Under the pieces are notes generated by a model, which was not told the origin of the DNA, did no database searches, and was given only the letters and a program-made list of their open reading frames with translations. The position numbers and the translations under genes are program-made. From Candidatus Marinarcus aquaticus (GTDB taxonomy: Bacteria; Campylobacterota; Campylobacteria; Campylobacterales; Arcobacteraceae), in the NCBI RefSeq assembly GCF_004116335.1, contig NZ_PDKN01000005.1:1-64000 (forward strand): a stretch of DNA of 64,000 nt, given 5' to 3'. Below are positions 45,257 to 54,733 of the stretch, one piece after another (position 1 is the first letter of the stretch; each line of letters begins with the position of its first letter).

Positions 45257-46555
45257 ATGAACATACATTTTGTTGGAATTGGGGGAATAGGCCTGTCTGC
45301 TTTGGCACGTTTTTTAAAGCATGATGGTCACACAGTAAGCGGGTCAGATATGAAAGCATCACCGTTGACAAAACAGTTAGAAGATGAAGGCATTAAAGTC
45401 AATATTCCACACGATGGAAGCGCAATAAATGCCCAAGATATTATCATCTACTCTGCAGCAGTCAAAGAGGACAACGCTGAACTTGTTGAAGCAAACAAAC
45501 AGCAGATTAAAACCATCTCTCGAAAAGCAGCATTACCACTGATTTTAGGCGATAAAAAGAATTACTGTGTAGCTGGAGCGCATGGAAAGAGTACGACCAC
45601 AGCGATACTGGCATCTATTTTAAACTCTTCGGCACTCATTGGGGCTATTTCAAAAGAGTTTGACTCAAACTTCAGATATGTGAATGATTTGGTTGCGTTT
45701 GAAGCAGATGAAAGTGATGGAAGTTTCCTTTTATCAAATCCATATTGTGCGATAGTTACAAATGCTGAACCAGAGCACATGGAGTACTATAAACACGATT
45801 TAAAAACCTTTCAAGATGCCTATCGACAGTTTTTAGATATTGCAAAAGTGCGTGTGATTAATGCAGAAGATGAACTCATGGCACAATTTTCTGATTTAGA
45901 AGCGACACGACTTTACCCTTCAAAAGATATCAGAAATATCTCATTTACACTGTGTGAAGGGGAACCGTATACAGCGTTTGAACTTAAAGATTTGGGTGAA
46001 TTTAAAGTATGGGGATTTGGATACCATATTGCACTTGATGCCTCTTTGGCTATTTTAGCAGCACTTAACGAAATGGATTTACAGAGCATTAAAACCAATA
46101 TTCAAAACTATCGTGGCATTAAAAAGCGATTTGATATTGTACAACGTACGAATGGTTTGGTTGTCATTGATGATTATGCACACCATCCAACAGAGATTAA
46201 AGCCACGATTAAATCAGTGAGTTTATACAGTGATTTAAAGAAAATGAATAAAACCGTTGTGATTTGGCAACCACATAAATATTCACGAACCATTGATAAC
46301 CTTGCAGAGTTTAAAGAGTGTTTTCAAGGGGTGGATGAACTCATTATTCTTCCTGTGTACAGTGCAGGTGAAAAAGAGGTGAAAATTGACTTCCAAGAGG
46401 AGTTTAAACGTTATAACCCAATGTTTGCCGAGCGTATTGTTTCGCACAATGGAAAAGTAGAAATCTTAAGTAACAGTGGCATCATGAAGAGTTATGAGCA
46501 CGGCTTGCTTGTAGGTGTTGGTGCAGGAGATATCACCTATCAGTTACGACCGTAA
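45257..46555 (+). CDS. murC: UDP-N-acetylmuramate--L-alanine ligase
   Basis: A 432-residue ATP-dependent ligase of peptidoglycan synthesis. It has HFVGIGGIGLSALARFLKHD, the ATP loop VAGAHGKSTTTAILASIL, FEADESDGSFLLS, and the third-domain motif VIDDYAHHPTEIKATI followed by WQPHKYSRT. AGAGAGAAG precedes ATG. It is the last gene of the TrkA-C/dapC/unknown/murC unit. Confidence 0.96.
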   Translation: MNIHFVGIGGIGLSALARFLKHDGHTVSGSDMKASPLTKQLEDEGIKVNIPHDGSAINAQDIIIYSAAVKEDNAELVEANKQQIKTISRKAALPLILGDKKNYCVAGAHGKSTTTAILASILNSSALIGAISKEFDSNFRYVNDLVAFEADESDGSFLLSNPYCAIVTNAEPEHMEYYKHDLKTFQDAYRQFLDIAKVRVINAEDELMAQFSDLEATRLYPSKDIRNISFTLCEGEPYTAFELKDLGEFKVWGFGYHIALDASLAILAALNEMDLQSIKTNIQNYRGIKKRFDIVQRTNGLVVIDDYAHHPTEIKATIKSVSLYSDLKKMNKTVVIWQPHKYSRTIDNLAEFKECFQGVDELIILPVYSAGEKEVKIDFQEEFKRYNPMFAERIVSHNGKVEILSNSGIMKSYEHGLLVGVGAGDITYQLRP

Positions 46556-46609
46556 TTGAAAATTTTATAAAAACATTGTACACTAAAGCAAAGACTTAAA
46601 AGGATCAAT

Positions 46610-47797
46610 GTGAGAATTTTAGTTAAAGAGTTTATTAAAAAAGAGTCCTCTGCTGGGATTATTCTTATTTTTATAACATTCTTAGCTTTAAGCTTGCGAA
46701 ATTCTCCTTTGTCTGAATATTACACCCTTATTTTATACACCAACGTGGAAGTCTATGTGGGAGAGTTACTCTCTTTAGAAAAACCTTTGGTGCTTTGGAT
46801 CAATGATGGTCTCATGGCACTTTTCTTTTTGCTTATTGGACTTGAAATCAAACGTGAACTGCTTGCTGGACACCTTTCCAGTTTCTCTAAAATTGCACTG
46901 CCTGGATTTGCTGCTTTAGGTGGTATGCTTGTGCCTGCTTTGATTTTTATTGCCTTTAATCATGGAGATGAGTTTGCAATGCGAGGATGGGCAATCCCTA
47001 CTGCCACAGACATCGCTTTTGCATTAGGGATTTTGTCGCTTTTAGGTGGGCGAATTCCTGCTTCTTTGAAAGTTTTTTTAATGGCATTGGCCATCATTGA
47101 TGATATTGGTGCAATTATCATCATTTCTGTTTTTTATACCACCGAACTCTCTTATATTTCTATGCTTTTAGCCTTAGGCTGTTTTGTTATTTTGCTTATT
47201 ATGAATAAGCTTAATGTGGTGCGAATTACAGCATATATTATCATAGGAATTATTCTTTGGATTTCTGTTTTAAAATCAGGAGTTCATGCCACACTTGCAG
47301 GCATTATCTTAGCTTTCACCATACCATTGAATGTGAAGCGTGAACATGAAAAACATATTTCACCTTCACGTATATTAGAGAAGAACTTGCACTTTTGGGT
47401 GGCTTACTTTGTCTTGCCTATCTTTGCTTTTATGAATGCAGGGGTGGATTTAAAAAGTATATCTGTGCAGGATTTTGTTAATCCTGTCTCTTTAGGGGTT
47501 ATTTTAGGTCTGTTTTTAGGGAAACAAATTGGAGTAATGTTGTGTGTGTTTATTGCTGTGCGATTGCATTGGGCACAACTGCCCAAGTGTGTAACGTGGA
47601 TGCAGATGTACGGTGTAGCAGTGCTCACGGGGATTGGATTTACCATGAGTCTGTTTGTCGATTCCTTGGCATATTACGACTCCAATGCATTTATGCACAC
47701 AGATAAACTCTCTATTTTAATTGGTTCTTTGCTTTCTGGTGTGGTTGGATTTGTGATTTTAAGAATCGCAAAAAAACGTAAAGCGTGTAATATTTAA
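46610..47797 (+). CDS. nhaA: Na+/H+ antiporter NhaA
   Basis: A 395-residue membrane antiporter with about twelve hydrophobic helices. The key pair of aspartates is in the helix motif LAIIDDIGAIIIISVFY, and other typical parts are FFLLIGLEIKRELLAGHLS and PTATDIAFALGILSLLGGR, and the late TGIGFTMSLFVDSLA. GTG start after AAAGGATCAA. A sodium antiporter suits a salt-water habitat. Confidence 0.95.
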   Translation: MRILVKEFIKKESSAGIILIFITFLALSLRNSPLSEYYTLILYTNVEVYVGELLSLEKPLVLWINDGLMALFFLLIGLEIKRELLAGHLSSFSKIALPGFAALGGMLVPALIFIAFNHGDEFAMRGWAIPTATDIAFALGILSLLGGRIPASLKVFLMALAIIDDIGAIIIISVFYTTELSYISMLLALGCFVILLIMNKLNVVRITAYIIIGIILWISVLKSGVHATLAGIILAFTIPLNVKREHEKHISPSRILEKNLHFWVAYFVLPIFAFMNAGVDLKSISVQDFVNPVSLGVILGLFLGKQIGVMLCVFIAVRLHWAQLPKCVTWMQMYGVAVLTGIGFTMSLFVDSLAYYDSNAFMHTDKLSILIGSLLSGVVGFVILRIAKKRKACNI

Positions 47798-47828
47798 AAC
47801 TTATTTTCTTTTTAAATATTGACTTCTC

Positions 47829-47862
47829 TTTTTTCATATGATAAAATTATCATATGAAAAAA
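47829..47862. promoter_or_regulatory. Perfect 16-base inverted repeat: probable operator of the copper unit
   Basis: TTTTTTCATATGATAA and TTATCATATGAAAAAA are perfect arms with an AA centre. The site is 23 bases before the copZ-like start, and an ArsR/SmtB-family repressor is encoded next in the unit. The palindrome is the length and AT-rich type bound by such repressors. Confidence 0.7.
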
Positions 47863-47884
47863 ACATCATATAGAAGGATACAGA

Positions 47885-48091
47885 GTGAAAAAAACTTATA
47901 AAGCCAATAATATTTCGTGTGGAAACTGCGCGAATATGATTAAAGCCTCTTTAACTGAAGAGTTTGGAGAAATCAGTGTGAACTTAGAGGCCAATCCAAA
48001 AGAGGTAACGGTGGAGATTAAAAACGAGGCTCAAGAGCAAAAATTCAAAGATGAGATGAAAGATATTGGATTTGATGTTATAGAAGAGTAG
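47885..48091 (+). CDS. copZ: CopZ-like heavy-metal-associated (HMA) copper chaperone
   Basis: A 68-residue single HMA domain protein that would hand Cu(I) to the P-type ATPase. The metal motif is ANNISCGNCANMIKA (CxxC at SCGNC), with GFDVIEE at the end. GTG start after AGAAGGATACA. The next gene follows after one base. Confidence 0.85.
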   Translation: MKKTYKANNISCGNCANMIKASLTEEFGEISVNLEANPKEVTVEIKNEAQEQKFKDEMKDIGFDVIEE

Positions 48092-48092
48092 T

Positions 48093-48458
48093 ATGAAAAC
48101 AAAAGATGAAAAAAAGCTTGTGCGTTCATGTTGTGAAGGGGTGAGTTATATCTCAGATATTAATAAACAACTTCCAACAAACAATGAACTTATCAATATA
48201 ACCAATGTATTTAAAGCATTGAGTGACCCAACTCGTGTGAAGATGTTGTATGCTCTAATGGAATATGAGATTTGTGTGGGGGAGATGTCCAATTTGCTTC
48301 AAATACCTCAATCGCATGTTTCACATCAATTGCGTATATTAAAGAAGTATGGTATTGTGGATTTTGAAAAAGATAAAAAAATGTCTTTTTATCACATCAA
48401 AGAGGAGTATATACGTGAACTCTTACAGTTCATGCTCAGTAAAAGAAAGGAGCCGTAA
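48093..48458 (+). CDS. ArsR/SmtB-family metal-responsive repressor
   Basis: A 121-residue repressor. The N-terminus has a Cys pair (VRSCCEGVSY). The core is ALSDPTRVKMLYALMEYEIC, then VGEMSNLLQIPQSHVSHQLR (recognition helix) and the wing FEKDKKMSFYHIKEEY. The EICVGEM part recalls the ELCVGDL of SmtB. It would sense a metal, presumably copper from its partners, and act at the palindrome upstream. Cu-responsive regulators are usually of other families, so the pairing is noteworthy. Its stop shares a base with the copA start. Confidence 0.85.
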   Translation: MKTKDEKKLVRSCCEGVSYISDINKQLPTNNELINITNVFKALSDPTRVKMLYALMEYEICVGEMSNLLQIPQSHVSHQLRILKKYGIVDFEKDKKMSFYHIKEEYIRELLQFMLSKRKEP

Positions 48459-50635
48459 TGTCAAAAGAGAAGATTCATTTGAATATTTCAGGAATGACGT
48501 GTGTGAACTGCTCAAATGGAATTGAAAAGTTTTTAAATAAAGATGCTGGAGTAAAAAGTGCACAAGTGAGTTTTGCATCCAGTGAGGGTGAGTTTACCAT
48601 TGACACAGAACAAATCTCAAAAGAGAAACTCATCAGTAAAATTGAGCTTTTAGGATATGGGGTTCAAGAAGATTTCAAACATTTAGAAGCCGCACAACTT
48701 AAAGCCTTTACGAAACTTAAATATGTCTTTACGGTTTCGATGTCGTTAACCATTCTCATTTTTATTTTAGCCATGACCTCTTTGATTGCAGAGCCTTTAA
48801 ATATGTATTTGGTGTTTGCTTTGGCTTCAATAGTACAGTTTTATTGCGGAAGCAGATTTTATACGCTTTCCTATAAAGCCCTTAAAAATAGAAATTATGA
48901 CATGAATGTATTGGTCGCACTGGGAACAAGTGCAGCATATTTTTACTCTACTTTGGTGGTCTTTGCTCCTACACTTTTTCCTGAACATTTACGATTTGCT
49001 TATTTTGATGGCGCAGCTGTGATTATCACTTTTGTACTTTTAGGACGATACCTTGAAGAGTGTTCAAAACAAAAAGCGAGTGATTTTTTAAAGAAATTGA
49101 TGACCTTAGCTCCAGAGATTGCCAATTTACTACAAGAAGATGGCAGTACAAAATCTGTGGATGTTAAAGAGCTTCAAATAGGCGATAAGGTTTTAGTCAA
49201 GTCGGGTGAAAAGATTGCCACAGATGGTGTGATTGTTGAAGGGAAAGCCGATGTGGATACTTCAATGATAACAGGGGAGTCGATGCCTGTATATAAAAGC
49301 ATTGATGATGAGGTATTATCCGGAACACTCAATACCAATGGAGTGATAACTATTGAGGTATCAAAACTCTCAAACGATACCACGCTTTCAAAAATCATTC
49401 ATCTTCTTAAATCTGCACAAAGCAAACAAATACCTATCAGCCGCTTTGCAGATAAGATTGCCAATATTTTTGTACCTACAGTGATTTCTTTATCGATTCT
49501 AACTTTTATTGTTTGGTCGTTAGTAGGAGATATGCAAAATGCCATTTTAGCCAGTATCAGTGTATTGATTATCTCTTGCCCATGCGCTCTAGGTTTAGCA
49601 ACACCCATTGCAATTGTAAGTTCTGTGAGTAAAGGAGCCAATGAAGGAATCCTTATTAAAAATCCAGAGATTTTAGAGGTGATCAAAGAGATTAAATTTG
49701 CAGTGTTTGATAAAACAGGTACGGTTACAAAAGGTGAAATCAGTGTGGCTCAAACCAATGTGAGTAAAGAGTACTTCTCTTTGATTGGTTCCATTGAAAA
49801 ATTAAGTGAACACCCCATATCAAAAGCCATTGTAAAGTATCTTAAAAACAATGATGTTGCAATGAATATGCATGTTGAAGATGTAGATATTTTTGTGGGG
49901 AAAGGCATAAAAGCCACCGTAGATGGAAAAACAGTTCTATTGGGAAATAAAAAACTTTTAGATGAGTATGCGATCAAGATTTCACAAGAACATTTGAATA
50001 TGTATAAAAGCGAACTTGAAAGTGCCAATGGAGTTATTTTAGCTGCGATTGATGGTCAAAGTATTGGTTCTTTTTCACTGGAAGACCAGCTCAAAGATGA
50101 CTCAAAGCAGATGATTGAACGGCTTAAAAAAATGGGCATCGAACCTATTTTACTCACGGGAGATAATGAAATCACTGCACACAATATCGCTTTACAGCTG
50201 GGAATTGAAAAGGTTTACAGTGAAGTGATTCCGACAGAAAAATATGGGGTGATAGAGCGTCTACAACAAGAGGGAAAAGTGATGTTTGTGGGTGATGGGA
50301 TTAATGATGCACCATCCATTAAACAAGCCGATATTGGGGTGACGTTGAACTCAGGTGCAGATATCAGTAAAGATGCGGGAGATATTATCTTAGTGAACAA
50401 TGAGATGCTCTCAGTGACTAAAAGCATTAACCTCTCTGCTGCCACCATGAAAATCATCAAACAAAATCTGTTTTGGGCATTTATTTACAATGCTTTAGGT
50501 ATTCCAATTGCTGCAGGTATTTTATACCCAATTTGGGGTGTGATGCTTACTCCAATGTATGCTGGAATTGCAATGAGTTTTAGTTCCGTTACTGTGGTAT
50601 TGAACTCTTTACGATTAAAATTTAAAAAATTATAG
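48458..50635 (+). CDS. copA: Copper-exporting P-type ATPase CopA
   Basis: A 725-residue P1B ATPase. An N-terminal HMA domain has SGMTCVNCSNGIEKF, then about eight membrane helices. The ion-binding motif is ISCPCALGLATPIAIV (CPC), the phosphorylation site VFDKTGTVTKGEI, the actuator TGES in MITGESMPVYK, and the hinge MFVGDGINDAPSIKQADIG. YNALGIPIAAG and MSFSSVTVVLNSLRL in the last helices are Cu(I)-type features. It is coupled to the repressor gene. Its stop lies six bases inside the convergent dprA end. Confidence 0.95.
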   Translation: MSKEKIHLNISGMTCVNCSNGIEKFLNKDAGVKSAQVSFASSEGEFTIDTEQISKEKLISKIELLGYGVQEDFKHLEAAQLKAFTKLKYVFTVSMSLTILIFILAMTSLIAEPLNMYLVFALASIVQFYCGSRFYTLSYKALKNRNYDMNVLVALGTSAAYFYSTLVVFAPTLFPEHLRFAYFDGAAVIITFVLLGRYLEECSKQKASDFLKKLMTLAPEIANLLQEDGSTKSVDVKELQIGDKVLVKSGEKIATDGVIVEGKADVDTSMITGESMPVYKSIDDEVLSGTLNTNGVITIEVSKLSNDTTLSKIIHLLKSAQSKQIPISRFADKIANIFVPTVISLSILTFIVWSLVGDMQNAILASISVLIISCPCALGLATPIAIVSSVSKGANEGILIKNPEILEVIKEIKFAVFDKTGTVTKGEISVAQTNVSKEYFSLIGSIEKLSEHPISKAIVKYLKNNDVAMNMHVEDVDIFVGKGIKATVDGKTVLLGNKKLLDEYAIKISQEHLNMYKSELESANGVILAAIDGQSIGSFSLEDQLKDDSKQMIERLKKMGIEPILLTGDNEITAHNIALQLGIEKVYSEVIPTEKYGVIERLQQEGKVMFVGDGINDAPSIKQADIGVTLNSGADISKDAGDIILVNNEMLSVTKSINLSAATMKIIKQNLFWAFIYNALGIPIAAGILYPIWGVMLTPMYAGIAMSFSSVTVVLNSLRLKFKKL

Positions 50636-51403
50636 CAGTTGCACTCGACCGTTGATAATTTGAATCTCACCATTGAGTTCCGCTTCAAAGAGTTCTTTTT
50701 TGAACTCTTTAAGTGCCTCTTCATATAAAGGAGTACTTTTACAATAATTTAAAAAAGAGGATGAAGTTTGTAAAAAACTCTCTTTAGAACTGTAAGTTTG
50801 AACAAAAGCATCGATGTCGTAAATCGCTTGAGCTAACCCTTCCTTTAAAAGATAGTTTGTGCCTTCACTTTGTCCAATTTGATGAGGCAGAACATAAATA
50901 GGCTTTTGCATCTTCAGAGCAAACTCCACACTTCTCATACTGCCACTTTTTAAATCACACTGAGTGACAACCAAGCATTCTCCCAAAGCAACAACGACTT
51001 CATTTCTTTGAACGAAACTGTAAGGTGTGGCTTCGTAATTGGGTTCAAATTGACTCATAACCAAAGCAGTGTGCTCTAACTCTTCAATAAGCTTTTTGTT
51101 TATTTTGGGATATCTGTGATTAATACCACAAGGACTTATCATAATGGTGTATGGCTTACTTGCTTTATGGGCAATGGCATCTACACCCATGGCACCGCCA
51201 CTGACTACTGTTGTATTGGCTTGAGCTAATTTATTACTAAGTTGAAAGGTGAAATTTTTGGTATATTGATTGGGATGACGGGTGCCTACCACAGAGACTT
51301 TTTGTGATTGTAAAAGTTCAATATTGCCTTTATAATAGAACATTTCAAGGGGATTGGTCATCTGTTGTAACTCTTCAAGAGTATGGTGGATTTGTTGATA
51401 CAT
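50630..51403 (-). CDS. dprA: DNA processing protein DprA
   Basis: A 257-residue protein that protects incoming single-stranded DNA and loads RecA in natural transformation. The Rossmann core has VSVVGTRHPNQYTKNFTFQL, TTVVSGGAMGVDAIAHKAS, and QRNEVVVALGECLVVTQCDL, plus KSGSMRSVEFALKM. The C-terminal part lacks an obvious winged-helix tail, so it is on the short side. It starts in the gap shared with the cytochrome c peroxidase. Confidence 0.9.
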   Translation of the reverse strand: MYQQIHHTLEELQQMTNPLEMFYYKGNIELLQSQKVSVVGTRHPNQYTKNFTFQLSNKLAQANTTVVSGGAMGVDAIAHKASKPYTIMISPCGINHRYPKINKKLIEELEHTALVMSQFEPNYEATPYSFVQRNEVVVALGECLVVTQCDLKSGSMRSVEFALKMQKPIYVLPHQIGQSEGTNYLLKEGLAQAIYDIDAFVQTYSSKESFLQTSSSFLNYCKSTPLYEEALKEFKKELFEAELNGEIQIINGRVQLL

Positions 51404-51465
51404 GTGAACTCCTGAATTATTATAACTTTATTCCCATAAGATTACAAAAATGTAACTTTGTTATG

Positions 51466-51481
51466 TTATACTAGAGTATAA
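51466..51481. promoter_or_regulatory. Perfect inverted repeat upstream of the peroxidase gene
   Basis: TTATACT-AG-AGTATAA is a perfect 7-2-7 palindrome between the divergent dprA and peroxidase genes. Its use is unknown. It could be an operator for either gene. Confidence 0.4.
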
Positions 51482-51486
51482 ATATT

Positions 51487-51501
51487 TTATAATAATTATT
51501 T
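51487..51501. promoter_or_regulatory. PerR/Fur-like box upstream of the peroxidase gene
   Basis: TTATAATAATTATTT matches 12 of 14 informative positions of the PerR box TTATAATnATTATAA. It lies just upstream of the -10 box of a peroxide-removing enzyme, a plausible PerR target. The AT-rich DNA weakens the case. Confidence 0.4.
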
Positions 51502-51521
51502 TCTTTTAATAAAACTTATTC

Positions 51522-51527
51522 TATAAT
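51522..51527 (+). promoter_or_regulatory. Probable -10 box of the peroxidase gene
   Basis: TATAAT in TTCTATAATTGTAC, 27 bases before ATG, downstream of the two possible operator sites. Confidence 0.5.
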
Positions 51528-51554
51528 TGTACATCTCAAAATTAAGGAGAAGAG

Positions 51555-52577
51555 ATGAAAACAACAAAAATAGTAAGCACACTGTTATTAGTGTCAAGTT
51601 TTGTTTGTGCAGATGCACTTGTAGAAAAAGTAAAAAAAAGTGGGATTAAAGCAATTCCACAAAGTCAACATGAACTTCTTACCATTATTGATGATAAGAA
51701 AGACCCAATTACCAGTGAAAAAGTAGAGTTAGGTAAAAAACTCTATTTTGATCCACGACTTTCACGAAGTAATTTAATCAGCTGTAATACATGTCACAAC
51801 TTAGCTCTGGGGGGAGCAGACGGTATCAGTGCGGCAATTGGTCATAAATGGACAGCCAATCCTCATCATTTAAATTCACCCACAGTATACAACTCAGTCT
51901 TTTTTGATGCTCAGTTCTGGGATGGGCGAAGTGCTCACTTAGCTGACCAAGCTCAAGGTCCTGTTCAAGCAGGTCCAGAAATGGCTTCGCCTAAAGAGCT
52001 AGTGGAACAAAGAGTGAACTCTATTCCTGCATACGTGGAAGAGTTCAAAAAAGCGTATGGGGATAAAGTGGATGTAAACTTCGAGCGAATTACATCAACG
52101 ATTGCAATTTTCGAAAAAACATTGGTTACACCTTCAAGATTTGACCAATTTTTAAATGGAAATGCCAATGCTTTGACAAAAGCTGAGAAAAAAGGTCTCA
52201 ATACTTTTATTGATAAAGGGTGTGCCTCTTGTCATAATGGTATTGCATTAGGTGGAACACTTCAACCGTTTGAAATAGCGGCTAAGTATAAATTTTCTGA
52301 AGTGGGAGATTTTAAAGGTAATGCTAATGGTATGGTAAAAACACCAACACTGAGAAACATTACTGAAACAGGTCCTTATTTCCATAATGGTGCTATCTGG
52401 TCTTTAACTGAAGCAGTTAAAGAGATGGGTTCTGTACAATTAGGAATTAACATCAGTGATAAAGAAGCCGGGGAAATTGTAACGTTCTTAAACTCTTTAA
52501 CAGGAGAGAAACCTACAATTACCTATCCAATTCTTCCAGCAAGTACGGATAAAACTCCAAAACCTTCATTTGATTAG
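51555..52577 (+). CDS. Di-haem cytochrome c peroxidase
   Basis: A 340-residue periplasmic enzyme that reduces hydrogen peroxide with electrons from cytochrome c. It begins with a signal peptide (STLLLVSSFVCADA). The first haem site is ISCNTCHNLALGG and the second is GCASCHNGIALGG. WDGRSAHLADQAQGP and FHNGAIWSLTEAV are typical of the bacterial class. AAGGAGAAGAG precedes ATG. It stands alone, with possible oxidative-stress operators upstream. Confidence 0.95.
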   Translation: MKTTKIVSTLLLVSSFVCADALVEKVKKSGIKAIPQSQHELLTIIDDKKDPITSEKVELGKKLYFDPRLSRSNLISCNTCHNLALGGADGISAAIGHKWTANPHHLNSPTVYNSVFFDAQFWDGRSAHLADQAQGPVQAGPEMASPKELVEQRVNSIPAYVEEFKKAYGDKVDVNFERITSTIAIFEKTLVTPSRFDQFLNGNANALTKAEKKGLNTFIDKGCASCHNGIALGGTLQPFEIAAKYKFSEVGDFKGNANGMVKTPTLRNITETGPYFHNGAIWSLTEAVKEMGSVQLGINISDKEAGEIVTFLNSLTGEKPTITYPILPASTDKTPKPSFD

Positions 52578-52581
52578 TCAG

Positions 52582-52605
52582 ACTAAAAGCCTTCGGGCTT
52601 TTAGT
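52582..52605. terminator. Bidirectional terminator with UUCG loop
   Basis: ACTAAAAGCC and GGCTTTTAGT form a perfect ten-base-pair stem closed by TTCG, a very stable tetraloop. It lies right after the peroxidase stop and overlaps the stop codon of the convergent deacetylase gene. Confidence 0.75.
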
Positions 52606-53614
52606 TTATCGGCAACTCATTGATATAAACAACATCTAAATCTTTTAATAAATCTTTTGACTCTTTTAGAACTTGAATCGTAATGGAATGTGGATGTCCA
52701 ATGGCAATAGCATAACCACTTTTTTTCGCAATGGCGATTGCTTTTTTGAGTTGACCTTGAATGTAATCATATTTTAACTCATTATCTAAAAAGATATTAC
52801 GTGCTAAAAAGGGTACACCATATTTGGTTGCATACTCTTTTGCAACGGTTTTTGCTGTGGTTCGACTGTCTAAGAACGAAAAATTATATTTTTTAAGTGC
52901 TCTGAACAGTTTGTCCATTGAATCATGGTCGGATGTGAATTTACTTCCGGTGTGATTGTTTGTAAAAACAGCTTCTGGATAAAACTCTCTTATGGCTTTT
53001 ACACGTTGTTCAATTTTTTCATAACTGTCCCCAATATGCAAAGTGTTCGCTTCTTCAAATTTAAAGCTGTTGGCTTGCATTGGAAAATGTATCATATAAA
53101 AAGGAAGATTTTGTGCAATTTTCGCAGAATTTGGATGTGTTTTTGTAGGTGGCATAAAAGACATGTTTACTTTGTAATTAATGTTTTGTAAGTTTTTTAC
53201 TTGTGATTTTAAGGTCACATCGTCAATCACAATGGCAATTTTAGGCTTATCACTTTTAGTTGTTGCTTTTGGTTGTTCAGGGTTTATTACAGAAGGTTTT
53301 TCTGTTGGTAAAACAGGTTCATGCGTGTAATCTTTTTTCAGTTCATCTGTGTACTCTTCAAATGCTTTTTCAACATGGGTTAATTCTTCTTGAATCTTTT
53401 GAGTTACAGAAGGTTTTTTAACGGTTGTTTTTTTTTGAGTTTCAGTTTTTGTTTGTGAAGTGGTTTGTTTGTCTTGTAAAATAAAGTAGTAACTTATGAT
53501 AGTGACACTCAGTGTAATCACCAGAATCAGTAAAATAATATTAATGATTTTTAATTTTGTATGATTTTGATTTTTTTTTGCGGTTGTTTTTTTTCTAGTT
53601 TTTCTTTTTGCCAT
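52601..53614 (-). CDS. Divergent polysaccharide deacetylase-family protein
   Basis: A 337-residue protein. A basic N-terminal tail is followed by a membrane helix (IINIILLILVITLSVTIISY, about residues 24-43), then a linker rich in K, T and E/Q. The catalytic-like domain starts with KIAIVIDDVTLKSQVKNLQN and has SFMPPTKTHPNSAKIAQ, FYMIHFPMQAN, FTNNHTGSKFTSD and AIAIGHPHSITIQVLKES. This is the 'divergent' (YibQ-like) deacetylase family. Function is presumably cell-envelope related, but its substrate is unknown. Confidence 0.85.
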   Translation of the reverse strand: MAKRKTRKKTTAKKNQNHTKLKIINIILLILVITLSVTIISYYFILQDKQTTSQTKTETQKKTTVKKPSVTQKIQEELTHVEKAFEEYTDELKKDYTHEPVLPTEKPSVINPEQPKATTKSDKPKIAIVIDDVTLKSQVKNLQNINYKVNMSFMPPTKTHPNSAKIAQNLPFYMIHFPMQANSFKFEEANTLHIGDSYEKIEQRVKAIREFYPEAVFTNNHTGSKFTSDHDSMDKLFRALKKYNFSFLDSRTTAKTVAKEYATKYGVPFLARNIFLDNELKYDYIQGQLKKAIAIAKKSGYAIAIGHPHSITIQVLKESKDLLKDLDVVYINELPIN

Positions 53615-53632
53615 TCAGTGCCGTTTGAGATA

Positions 53633-53655
53633 TTGCGAGGCGCATTGCCTCACAA
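53633..53655 (-). terminator. Hairpin after ilvC
   Basis: On the minus strand TTGTGAGGC and GCCTCGCAA pair (one U-G wobble) around AATGC. It lies seven bases after the ilvC stop in the direction of transcription. There is no T-run, so termination strength is uncertain. Confidence 0.45.
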
Positions 53656-53662
53656 TAAGAAA

Positions 53663-54733
<1,071 letters not shown>

